NCBI RefSeq assembly: GCF_000001735.4
Contig: NC_003076.8
Location: 2,046,001-2,110,000 of the forward strand
Direction of reading: 5' to 3'
DNA length: 64,000 nucleotides
Source of the DNA: Arabidopsis thaliana
Lineage: Eukaryota; Streptophyta; Magnoliopsida; Brassicales; Brassicaceae
Shown one piece after another: positions 55,701 to 64,000 of the stretch; position 1 is the stretch's first letter, and every line of letters starts with the position of its first letter. The notes under the pieces were generated by a model that was not told the DNA's origin, made no database searches, and saw nothing but the letters and a program-made list of their open reading frames with translations. The position numbers and the translations under genes were made by a program.

Positions 55701-57373
55701 TGTTAAGACTTAAGAGTAACGAAAACGCCTTCATCTGATTAGTGCCTTCATGGGATGCATCGATCACCAATATTGATTAGATAAGAAAGCTAGTGCTTGA
55801 ACAAAAATTGAATGTATGTTTTGCAATATGGAATGGAATTCAATACTGCTCTATATTTTTTGTGGTCTCTTGTTTTAAATAATTTTATTTGTTTTTGGGT
55901 GTGGAATGTGGTTTGCCTCTAAGCAACTTTTGGCAGTGGAATTTGAATCTCTACAATGATTTTTTTTTGGAATATAAAATGTTATTGGTGCAAATAATAA
56001 ACAATATAATGTCAACAGTAATGAATAATTCAACGAAAACTAGAAGATGATAACGAAGTTGCATTGGGCCAAACAAAACTTTTGGAAGATGGAAATCTAT
56101 TTTTATGCATCCTATCCAGAATAATTCGATATGTCTTTTTAGACTACCAACTTCATGAGCCTAAAAAATGAATGAAATTTATGCTGAGAATCGTCTTGTT
56201 ATAATTACATTTTTAAGAAAAGATGCTCATGTAAAATATATTCTCCCATATCTTGGGTAGAACAAAATATAATTTTTACAAATGCAAATTCACTTTGATT
56301 GGGCATTGAGATATTAATAATTTAATATTATTGTTTAATATATTGCGGTTCAAGTGTATCCGAAAGTACCCAATCAATTTTAGTTTTGACAAACGCGAGT
56401 TCATTTTTGACTAGGCAATGACATTAAATTATTAACAATTAATATATAATCTTTCTGTATTAAAAAAATCTAATTTGTTTTTCTTACATATATTAAAAAA
56501 GAAAATTGTGTTTGGAAAAATCATTTTATTATCTGTTTTAACACAATTCAATCAATAATAGTGTAATAAACTGTATAATAAAACAAGTTATTGTACGTTG
56601 AAAATGTAAAACATCATTTAAAATGAAAACAAAAATTAAATTAAAACATCATTTTATTAATACGGATGAAGTATACTTTATATCATTTTTTGGAACTATC
56701 AATGTGGTTGTGTTAATTTCTAGTCTCAACTCTCAAGTTCAAAAAAACTAAACCTTTCCTCAAAACATTTGTCAACGTTAAATCCAATAATAAATATAGG
56801 AACATCTCATATAAAACTTTAAATATTTTTTTATGCTAATATATATGCATGGTTTAACAGGATCAGTTAGGGTTTAAAATATGAGTTAATGGTACTATAA
56901 TCGACTTCCGTGCGATCATACTATTTTTGTGAACAAACTCTTTTCTAATGTTTTTACAAATGAAGAAGAATAACGACAAGGTCTAATCAAGTGGGATAAT
57001 ATATACTTCTTATAAAGTATTTATTATTGAAATAAGAATTTTGGACTTTTGCAATTATGGCCATTGGATAATTAAAAATTGCGCACTCCTATCCATTTTG
57101 AGAATAATCAAAAGAAAAGGCGTTGCCTTATATCAATACTCATCCCTATCTTGCACCTGAAGACTTTGGAGGAATGTAGAGATTTCAGAAAATCCCAAAA
57201 ACAAAACACTTTAGATTTCATTTCGATCGCTATTCCTCCCATGCATTTTTTTGATTAATCGAATCTTTGTTTTCTTTTTCAACTTCGAACTTTTGATTTC
57301 CCTCCGTTCAATATATCATTGAACTTAACAATCATATGTTTCTGTGGCAATTTGTGTCTTTCTTGCTTGTTAT
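52718..57373. other. Long AT-rich intergenic region and MYB-CC promoter
   Basis: About 4.7 kb without a supported gene. The left end is the DUF761 promoter. Near 54028 and 54052 there are GGGC-type motifs (ATGGGCTT, GAGCCCA) without an adjacent gene. From about 56271 to 56445 two diverged copies of a roughly 60-base phrase lie in tandem. An 89-codon open frame at 53202-53471 (plus) has no recognisable family. From about 57170 to 57373 the sequence looks like a leader, ending with a short upstream ORF. Confidence 0.4.
56271..56445. repeat. Diverged tandem duplication, unit about 112 bp
   Basis: TTTTTACAAATGCAAATTCA then CTTTGATTGGGCATTGAGAT at 56273 and following is echoed at about 56385 by TTTTGACAAACGCGAGTTCA then TTTTTGACTAGGCAATGACA. 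Both continue into an AT-rich ATTAATAATTTAATATT-type tail. Alignment was by eye, and divergence is high, so it is old. Confidence 0.5.
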
Positions 57374-57377
57374 ATGA
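57336..57377 (+). promoter_or_regulatory. 13-codon upstream ORF overlapping the MYB-CC start
   Basis: ATG at 57336 opens a 13-codon frame whose TGA (57375-57377) overlaps the main ATG pair ATGATG at 57374-57379. If the transcript starts upstream of 57336, this stop-start overlap would favour reinitiation or lower translation. The transcription start is not visible. Confidence 0.5.
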
Positions 57378-59680
57378 TGGATAACATCAACTTTGAATTC
57401 TCAAACGCTTCACAAGGAAGCCGGCTACAGTTGCAGCAACAACCGCCCCAGCCGTTTAATTTACAAGACTTGAATATGATTCAATACAATCAACCATCAT
57501 CTCCTTGGACTACGGAGACCTTCTCTGGTCTAACTCCGTACGATTGCACAGCCAATCAATCTTTTCCCGTACAATGTTCATCTTCAAAACCCTACCCTTC
57601 CTCGTTTCATCCGTACCATCATCAATCTTCTGATTCTCCATCATTAGACCAATCTGTATCGATGATTCCTATGCAGCCTCTTCCGGATCAATATATGAAG
57701 CCATTATATCAAAGATCTTGCTCGAACGATTTTGCCGCAACAAATGCTTCATCAGCCTCTTACTCGCTTTCTTTTGAAGCAAGTCATGATCCACAAGTAT
57801 GCCAAAAAAAAATCCATCTAATTTTTTTTCTTACATTTTTTTTAAGACAAATATGATCCTATTTGATGTTTTTAATGTTCTCGTCAGGAACTATGCAGAA
57901 GGACCTATAGTAATTCTAATGTAACACATCTTAATTTCACATCATCACAACATCAACCTAAACAGAGTCATCCAAGATTTTCTTCTCCTCCTTCATTCTC
58001 AATCCATGGAGGGTCTATGGCTCCTAACTGTGTGAACAAGACACGGATAAGATGGACTCAAGATCTTCATGAGAAGTTTGTGGAGTGCGTTAATCGTCTT
58101 GGTGGCGCTGATAGTAAGTCAATAACCATTACAAGATTTTCTCAACGATTTGATTGAGCTAGTCACTTTGTATATATAAAGTCATATTACCTAGTACATG
58201 CTACAAAGGGGACCAATTTAACTTGCTTTGGTCTTCGGTCTGAAGAACTCACTAAAACTTAGAACTTCTTGGTTACCCAAAAAAAGTTGTTAGATATGCA
58301 TATGAATCATGATTGGTCATGAATAATAGGTGAATAGAATATAATTGCATGAGATCAAAAGTCATCTTACGCACATGTGGATTAATAATTTCCTCTTTTG
58401 AGAAAATTATGTTGCATTATTTAATTTGGATAGATGTATACATCTTTCAGTAAAAGTAATTACGTAATTGTTGTAAGGATATAGTAACTTGTTTCTTTGG
58501 TGGGTCACTGATAAGTGTAAGTGGTGGAAAACTATGCAGAGGCGACGCCCAAGGCGATATTGAAGCGGATGGATTCTGATGGACTCACAATATTTCACGT
58601 TAAAAGCCACTTACAGGTTACGGTTACTTCCTCTCTCTTTTCATTTTTTTTTCCAAAGAAGATTTTATTAAATAAAATTTGGCTTTTAAATCTCATCAGA
58701 AGTATAGAATTGCGAAATACATGCCTGAGTCTCAAGAAGGTACACTAATAAATCTCTGCACTAACTTTTTTTGGACAAAAATAAAAATTGATAATTTGGG
58801 AATAACACAATTCTAAAGAGTTTTGTGTTGCAGGCAAGTTTGAGAAAAGAGCTTGTGCAAAAGAGCTGTCTCAGCTTGACACAAGAACGTATGTTTCTCT
58901 TCATTTTTTTGGTGTGTCAGGAATAATTTTTTCTTTATTATACTAACTAACCCTCTATTTTTCCTTCATATAAATCCAAAGTTATTGACCAAATGGCTTA
59001 GCGTAGCAATAGCAACACGATACGATTAAGAATTATTCGAAAATAATAAATAATGGCTTGTTAATAATGATTTTCTTTTTGTAATGTTGTGGAGGCAGTG
59101 GAGTGCAAATTAAAGAGGCACTTCAGCTTCAACTAGATGTTCAGAGGCATCTTCATGAACAACTAGAGGTAAGTTACAAAATGTAACTATATAAATATAT
59201 TAGCTTGCTTTATTATATAATTAAGTTTCTTTATACCAAGTAAATATAACCCAATGTTACATTATGGCATTTAGTGCTTCCAACCAAAACAAAATGAAGG
59301 CTTTCTAGCTTAGAGATTGTATATTTGCATGTGTGAACATTCTGTGGCTCTCCTCACTTTTTATGAGCTATTCACTGATAATTATTTACATAGATATGTT
59401 TTTTAATACAACTCTCATGATTGATGTGCCTTTCTTCTTTTAGATTCAACGAAACCTACAACTAAGAATCGAAGAACAAGGGAAACAACTGAAAATGATG
59501 ATGGAACAACAACAAAAAAACAAAGAGAGTCTTCTGAAGAAGCTACCAGACGCTGAAGCATCATTGTCTCTTCTCGATCCCCATATTCACTCTCCTCCTT
59601 CGCCTTTCTTGGTACACGACGCTGAAGCCCTGATGCTAACAAGTTATGAAGACACTCAACTCCAGTCCACCAAAAGTTGA
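57374..59680 (+). CDS. MYB-CC (PHR1-like) transcription factor
   Basis: Seven exons, 57374-57796, 57888-58113, 58540-58616, 58700-58739, 58834-58888, 59099-59168, 59444-59680, give 375 residues (374 from the second Met). The first ~190 residues are Gln/Ser/Pro-rich and lack a known fold. The single GARP-type MYB domain (about 192-250) reads KTRIRWTQDLHEKFVECVNR and later FHVKSHLQKYRIAKYMPE; the SHLQKYR motif is diagnostic. A coiled coil (about 277-320) contains the MYB-CC signature LHEQLEIQRNLQLRIEEQGK. This architecture is that of PHR1/PHL factors, which bind GNATATNC (P1BS) in phosphate-starvation promoters. Whether this member does so is inference. Exons 3-7 are small and hence easily missed. 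I recall At5g06800. Confidence 0.92.
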
Positions 59681-59873
59681 AAAATGAGAGATACTCTGGC
59701 TAAATTAGAAAAGGCCTAAAGCATGTTTCTACTCTATTCAAAGTGGTATAAAGTTATAAGAGTCGCGACAAGAATGTCCAAAGTGCTACACACACTAACA
59801 CTTGGAAACAGAATCAGGTACTAAATGTGAGCAAGTGGTGTGTGATGGGGTCGATCTCTGTCATAGACTAATA
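59681..59873. other. MYB-CC 3' region up to the LINE insertion
   Basis: Short 3' UTR-like spacer. The LINE has inserted about 190 bases past the stop codon, so it may lie close to or beyond the normal polyadenylation site. Confidence 0.4.
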
Positions 59874-59886
59874 GATGTGTGAGATT
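59874..59886. repeat. Target-site duplication of the LINE, left copy
   Basis: GATGTGTGAGATT, identical to 62049-62061, immediately followed by the T-run that represents the poly(A) tail of the minus-strand element. Confidence 0.9.
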
Positions 59887-59945
59887 TTTTTTTTGGTAGA
59901 CTGGAGGAGACCACTGTCTCCTACATTTTATTTATGAAATGAAAC

Positions 59946-61481
59946 TTACAACCGAACATGTCGGGGAAACGAAGTCCCCATAACATCCTCTAACAAAATC
60001 GAACTCACATGTTCCGGACATGAGTCCAACAATAAAAAACCAAACGGTAAAGTAAACGCATAGTTAGCTAATCCGTCTGCTAGACGATTAGCTTCTCTAT
60101 ACACATGAGTGATTCGGACAATCCAGTCCTTTGAGATAAAGCCATGGCACAACCGCACCAGGAACGCCAGCGGATGAGAGTCCCCAATCCCTGACTGCAA
60201 AAAACCCACCACCAATGCGGAATCAACCTCCAGCCGCACTCTCCTCCAACCTCTCTCCCAAGCCACGACAAGACCGTAGTAGACACCCCATAGTTCCGCC
60301 AAAGGGGCTGAGCAGACGCCAATGTTCAAAGCGAAACCCACCAGCCATGAACCGTGCTCATCCCGTATCACGCCACCAGCCGTAGCTTGCCCCGGATTGC
60401 CATGTGAAGCACCATCCGTATTCATCGTGACCCATCCCTCAGCTGGCTTCCTCCACGCTATCATTCTCTCCACCAACACATCTTCCCGAGCGTCTCCATT
60501 AGCTGCTAGATGCGCCGCTTCGACCTCCGCCACTGCACTCTTAAGGAACTTAACTCGATCCCGGCACCGCGAATCCTCACCAAACACGTAGCCACACCGC
60601 CACTTCCATCCCCACCACACGGTTAAGGCAAAGAGTGTAGGCCAGCTCCTCCTCTCCGAATCCGACCTCTCCTTAAGGTTCCCATACATCCACTCTAACA
60701 AAGATGTCTCGAAAAATCTTCGTTGTTCCATCACTGGTACCACCCGCATCCAAATGCCCATCATCGCAGGGCAATCTCGTAACACATGAATCAAGGACTC
60801 CGAAGCTCCTTTACACAGCGGACACACATCAGAGTCGGCCATATGTCGCCGAACTCTCTCCGCATTCGTGAGAACCACTTGATTCCCTACTAACCACAGA
60901 AAAATACGAGCCCTCTCCGGAACCATCACACGCCACACTCTGTCAAAGAAACGTGACATACACTGTTTCGATATCTCGTCAACCGATTGGATTAAATAGG
61001 CAGATGACACTGTGAACCGCCCATTCTCCGTACCAACCCAAGACATTTTATCTTCCACCCCATAACACCCGCCAATTACCACCGCGAGAAGTCTTTGTCT
61101 CATGAACTCCGGTAAGAAAACAGCTATTCTTTCCATATCCCAACCAACACCCTCGATCCAATAATCTGCAACTCGTTGCCCTCTCTCTTCCACAGGAAGC
61201 TGATCCGAAACCCATTCTAATAAAGGTGTTGACAACAACCACCTATCTTGCCAAAAGCGAATTATCTTCCCATCACCTAGGACCCAGCCAATGCCTCTAT
61301 TGACCACCTCACGCAGTCCCACATTCACACTTCTCCACAAAGCCGACCAAGTTCCCTTAGGAGTCATCCAAGCACTATCATGTATGTCGCCGATTTTATA
61401 CTTACTCCGTAAAACCCGAGCCCATAGACTAGTCTTATCATTCAATAAAAAGTAAATGGGAGGTTCGAAATCCTCACCCAC
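59946..61481 (-). pseudogene. LINE pol C-terminal fragment: zf-RVT and RNase H
   Basis: An uninterrupted 511-codon frame. The first ~90 residues match the region after the RT core (KTSLWARVLRSKYKIGD, FWQDRWL). The zf-RVT zinc-binding domain at about 150-245 has Cys220, Cys223, His232 and Cys237. A plant-type RNase H domain spans about 350-475 with the four metal-binding acids Asp356 (NTDGAS), Glu396 (AELWG), Asp420 (LEVDSA) and Asp469 (LADGLA). No stop or frameshift interrupts it. The apparent start MGEDFEPP is produced by the deletion junction and is not a natural N-terminus. Without RT and endonuclease it cannot mobilise by itself. Confidence 0.9.
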
Positions 61482-62035
61482 ACCGGTGTCTTTGAAATCT
61501 CATCTTTCAGCGGATTGAACTCCGGAGACCAGGCTTGACCCATCAAAACACTCCCGAAGAGCCTCCACGGACCCCCTGTCACCGCCGCCAGATAATCCTC
61601 CTCCACGTCGAAACGCACTACGAAGAATTGCCGAGGCAGATCCAACACATACATCCCTCCTCTCGGCTTCCACAACTCCCGTAATTTTCGACTCAAAGCG
61701 GCGATAGACACATGCCTACCCAGCACTTTGACAACCATACACAGCTTCCACAACCCATTCATCGCATCCACAACCTCTGGATCAATGGTCACCACCGGCT
61801 CACCATCCTCACCATTCGGGAACTCCACCCTCATCCTTGACGCGATAAACTCATCATCTATCACTCTCTCCGGGACAGGTAACCCACCGCCATTACTCTT
61901 CTGCACCTTATCCACCCATGATACAGCCGCCATCGGCACGCAACCATCCGGTGGCCGTCCGACGTCCTCCATTAACGCATCATGACCAGTTGCACTCAAC
62001 GCCCTCGTGTCGCCCTCCATAATGTCAAAATTCAA
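61442..62035 (-). pseudogene. LINE 5' fragment: DUF4283 gag-like ORF
   Basis: A 197-codon frame. DUF4283 lies at about 60-190: WKLCMVVKVLGRHVSIAALS, LPRQFFVVRFDVEEDYLAAV, GGPWRLFG, and WSPEFNPLKDEISKTPVWVR. It ends at ISNLPFTFY followed by TGA. In intact relatives this domain continues past the NLP motif into a zinc knuckle and endonuclease. Here the frame runs into the displaced pol fragment and stops, overlapping it by about 40 bases. Confidence 0.88.
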
Positions 62036-62048
62036 TTGACATAAGCAG

Positions 62049-62061
62049 GATGTGTGAGATT
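62049..62061. repeat. Target-site duplication of the LINE, right copy
   Basis: GATGTGTGAGATT, identical to 59874-59886. It marks the 5' end of the minus-strand LINE. Confidence 0.9.
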
Positions 62062-62492
62062 ATTCTTAATTAACTATTTTGTTGTTAGAGAACAAAACTC
62101 ATACAAAGAGATAGCTTCTTAAATTAGTAACGCTACTTTTTAACATTGTGCATGAGGAACGTAACCCCACCTTTTAATACTTTTGCTTTCTTAATCATTT
62201 CTACTTTGAATATTCAATTTCCCAATTAAATTGATTTTATTATTGGGCTGGTTAAGAAACTCTTAAAAAAGTGGGCCTATTAGGCTTGACTACTTGTAAG
62301 AAGCCTGTTCTTTTATGTTTGTTACAAGCAAACACAAGAACCCACCAAAGTCTAAATCTTCTTCACCGGTCTTCTTCGTCTCCGGCAGAGCTTATGATGA
62401 TCCTTGAAGATGGCAAAAGAAGCGTATCGACTTGAGCTCCGAGACTCGTAAAAGATTCAAAGGTAAAAGCTTTTAATTTGCTCAAGTAAGCA
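62062..62492. promoter_or_regulatory. mTERF gene promoter and leader
   Basis: Site II-like motifs are present at 62244 (TTGGGCTGG) and 62271-62288 (GTGGGCCTATTAGGCTT), 205-250 bases upstream of the start codon. They are common in promoters of nuclear genes for organelle gene expression. The LINE insertion ends about 180 bases further upstream. Confidence 0.5.
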
Positions 62493-64000
62493 ATGAAACT
62501 TCGGCAAAACCCTAGTAGATTCACGTCTGTTCTCAAATGGGTATCACAACTTTCTCTAGAAACCCAATTAAAACCCTCAATTTCTGGAACTGGGTTTCTC
62601 CTCCGATGTGCCCAAACCCCTAGATCTTTCGCCACCGTCACCGGTAACGAAGTTTGCAGTGAGAAATCGAAAGTGAAGAGAACCCGAAATGGGTTTAAAA
62701 TCACTCCCAATGTTAGGAAATTAGCTGAGGAAGCAATGTTGGATTATTTCTATTCCACTAGGGGTTTACAGTATATGGTTGCAGAGAGTATGAGCAAGAA
62801 CAGTCCAATTTTTATTGATAATCTTTTGAAGAAAGTTGATTGTGTTACTGCTTCTGATATCAACCAATCTATTACTCGATATCTACGGTTTCACCCTGTC
62901 AATGAATTCGAGCCTTTCCTTGAGAGTTCAGGTTTGAATCCCAGTGAGTATAATCATTTGGTTCCCTGTGATAAGGTCTTCTTGGATGAAGAAGGCTTTT
63001 TGCTGGAGAACCATCATGTTTTGTGTTATAGTGGTGTTGACCCTAAGAGGATTGGGAAGATCTTCAAGGAAGCTAGGGAAGTTTTTAGTTATGAAACCGG
63101 GGTTTTAGCTTCTAAGATTAAGGCGTATGAGGATTTGGGGTTTAGCAGATTGTTTCTATCTAAGCTTATCGTTTGTAGTCCGAGAGTCTTGATGGGTCAT
63201 ACGAATATTGAACTGGTTCAGGTTGTAAAGACGTTGCAATCTTTAGGGTTTGAGTTCGAGTGGGTAATGGAAAACTTGTCAGATGAGGGACCTGATTGGA
63301 GCTCTGTGCATCGTGTTTTAAGCTTGCTTAGAGAAATCTGTTTTGATGAGGAAAAACTATATGGGTTAATCAGGAACTGTCCAAGTTTGCTTTTTGAGAA
63401 TTCAGGGAAATGGACAGGGATTCTAGTTGGGTTTGAAACAAAGCTTGGGGCATCTAGAAGTGAACTATGTTCGTTGTTTCAGAAATTCCCGCTGATTCAA
63501 GTAGAGAAATGTGTTTCGAATCTAAGGCAGTGCTTCTTGTTCTTGAAAGAGATCGAGATGGAAGATGATGAGATTCATAAGGTTTTCCGTTCTCATTCCT
63601 GGTGGCTTGGTTCATGTAAGTTAAAGAAAACCAGTAGCTTGCTTGTGTTTTTGAAGGCTGGTAAAACTCGGGTTTGTCAGGTCATTCAAGAAAACCCTGA
63701 AGAGATGAAAAAATGGACAATGGGTTCAAAAATCCAGCCGTTACCAGCTACCAACGTAGACATTGAGTCGAAATCAATGAAGACTCAGTTCTTATTAGAC
63801 CTCGGATACAAAGAAAACTCAGAGGAAATGGAGACAGCAATGAAGAATTTCCGTGGTAAAGGATCAGAACTCCGAGAGAGATTTAATGTCCTCGTAAGTT
63901 TGGGTTTTACCAAGAAAGATGTCAAAGATATGGTGAAAGCATGTCCTACTATGCTCTCCCAGACCTGTGATATCCTAGAATCAAAGGTGAACTACCTTAT
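62493..64000 (+). CDS. mTERF-family organellar protein, 3' end outside window
   Basis: An open frame of 502 codons with no stop runs from ATG 62493 to the window edge. The first ~60 residues are basic and hydroxylated (MKLRQNPSRFTSVLKWVSQL), as for a mitochondrial or chloroplast presequence. Repeated leucine-rich helical units follow with the mTERF pattern of Pro after a helix: FSRLFLSKLIVCSPRVLMG, KLYGLIRNCPSLLFEN, LCSLFQKFPLIQ, and MVKACPTMLSQ at the edge. mTERF repeats form a superhelix that binds organellar nucleic acid and controls transcription, splicing or translation there. No intron is needed within the visible part. I recall At5g06810. The C-terminal repeats and total length cannot be judged here. 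Confidence 0.9.
   Translation, partial: MKLRQNPSRFTSVLKWVSQLSLETQLKPSISGTGFLLRCAQTPRSFATVTGNEVCSEKSKVKRTRNGFKITPNVRKLAEEAMLDYFYSTRGLQYMVAESMSKNSPIFIDNLLKKVDCVTASDINQSITRYLRFHPVNEFEPFLESSGLNPSEYNHLVPCDKVFLDEEGFLLENHHVLCYSGVDPKRIGKIFKEAREVFSYETGVLASKIKAYEDLGFSRLFLSKLIVCSPRVLMGHTNIELVQVVKTLQSLGFEFEWVMENLSDEGPDWSSVHRVLSLLREICFDEEKLYGLIRNCPSLLFENSGKWTGILVGFETKLGASRSELCSLFQKFPLIQVEKCVSNLRQCFLFLKEIEMEDDEIHKVFRSHSWWLGSCKLKKTSSLLVFLKAGKTRVCQVIQENPEEMKKWTMGSKIQPLPATNVDIESKSMKTQFLLDLGYKENSEEMETAMKNFRGKGSELRERFNVLVSLGFTKKDVKDMVKACPTMLSQTCDILESKVNYL

Larger units (their letters stand above)
59887..62048 (-). mobile_element. Internally deleted LINE (non-LTR retrotransposon)
   Basis: A 2162-bp minus-strand insertion bounded by a perfect 13-bp target-site duplication. 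It ends in a short poly(A) (8 T on plus, 59887-59894, directly after the duplication). The 5' part encodes a DUF4283 gag-like region. The 3' part encodes the C-terminal portion of the pol protein (linker, zf-RVT, RNase H). Endonuclease and the reverse-transcriptase core are missing. The two parts meet near 61440-61470 in different frames, so a central block of a few kb was lost. The element keeps its 5' end beyond the DUF4283 ORF, so the loss is internal and not the usual 5' truncation. Confidence 0.92.

Noticed and set aside
60322-60591. 89-codon plus-strand frame inside the LINE
   Set aside because: It is antisense to the RNase H coding frame and has no family signature.

Overview
The window is nuclear DNA of a flowering plant: AT-rich intergenic sequence, intron-rich genes with GT-AG splice sites, a nuclear tRNA gene, plant-only families (TBL, HD-Zip, MYB-CC, LEA, class III peroxidases, lectin receptor kinase, EMSY-like) and plant transposons. 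Gene content, order and predicted protein lengths match what I remember of Arabidopsis thaliana chromosome 5, roughly At5g06660 to At5g06810. That locus naming is recall, not a database result. Exon borders were worked out by hand from GT/AG sites and frame continuity. Every multi-exon gene complete in the window closes in frame.

Layout. 1-9.0 kb: a TMCO1-like ER membrane protein (+) converges on a 23-exon KIN-7 kinesin (-). 10.7-13.4 kb: gamma-tubulin complex protein GCP3 (+), diverging from the kinesin. 14.2 kb: tRNA-Ser(GCU) (-). 14.7-16.0 kb: plastid-type thioredoxin WCRKC1 (-), which has an 18-nt exon. 17.6-19.8 kb: cell-wall acetylation-family gene TBR (+). 22.3-24.3 kb: HD-Zip II factor HAT14 (-). 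24.3-31.5 kb: a gene-poor stretch holding a Harbinger-like element filled with a 27-bp minisatellite. 31.6-35.6 kb: tandem class III peroxidases PER53 and PER54 (-). 38.1-40.1 kb: lectin receptor kinase LecRK-S.5 (+). 40.4-42.2 kb: clade D PP2C (-). 42.7-43.1 kb: a decayed SURP/SWAP gene fragment (-). 43.8-44.3 kb: LEA4-5 (-) with an ABRE/CE3-like promoter. 44.9-46.8 kb: CCCH-KH protein (-). 48.1-50.4 kb: EMSY-like 2 (-). 52.1-52.7 kb: DUF761 protein (-). 57.4-59.7 kb: MYB-CC factor (+). 59.9-62.0 kb: an internally deleted LINE with a perfect 13-bp target-site duplication. 62.5 kb to the end: mTERF-family gene (+), cut by the window edge.

These are independent eukaryotic genes; there is no operon. 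Loose themes are microtubules (kinesin, GCP3), cell wall (TBR, peroxidases), and stress or signalling (LEA4-5, PP2C, LecRK). I did not find a new multi-gene system. The most useful second-look items are the minisatellite-bearing Harbinger-like element, the deleted LINE with an intact RNase H reading frame, the SURP pseudogene, the WCRKC1 microexon, and short upstream ORFs overlapping two transcription-regulator starts.
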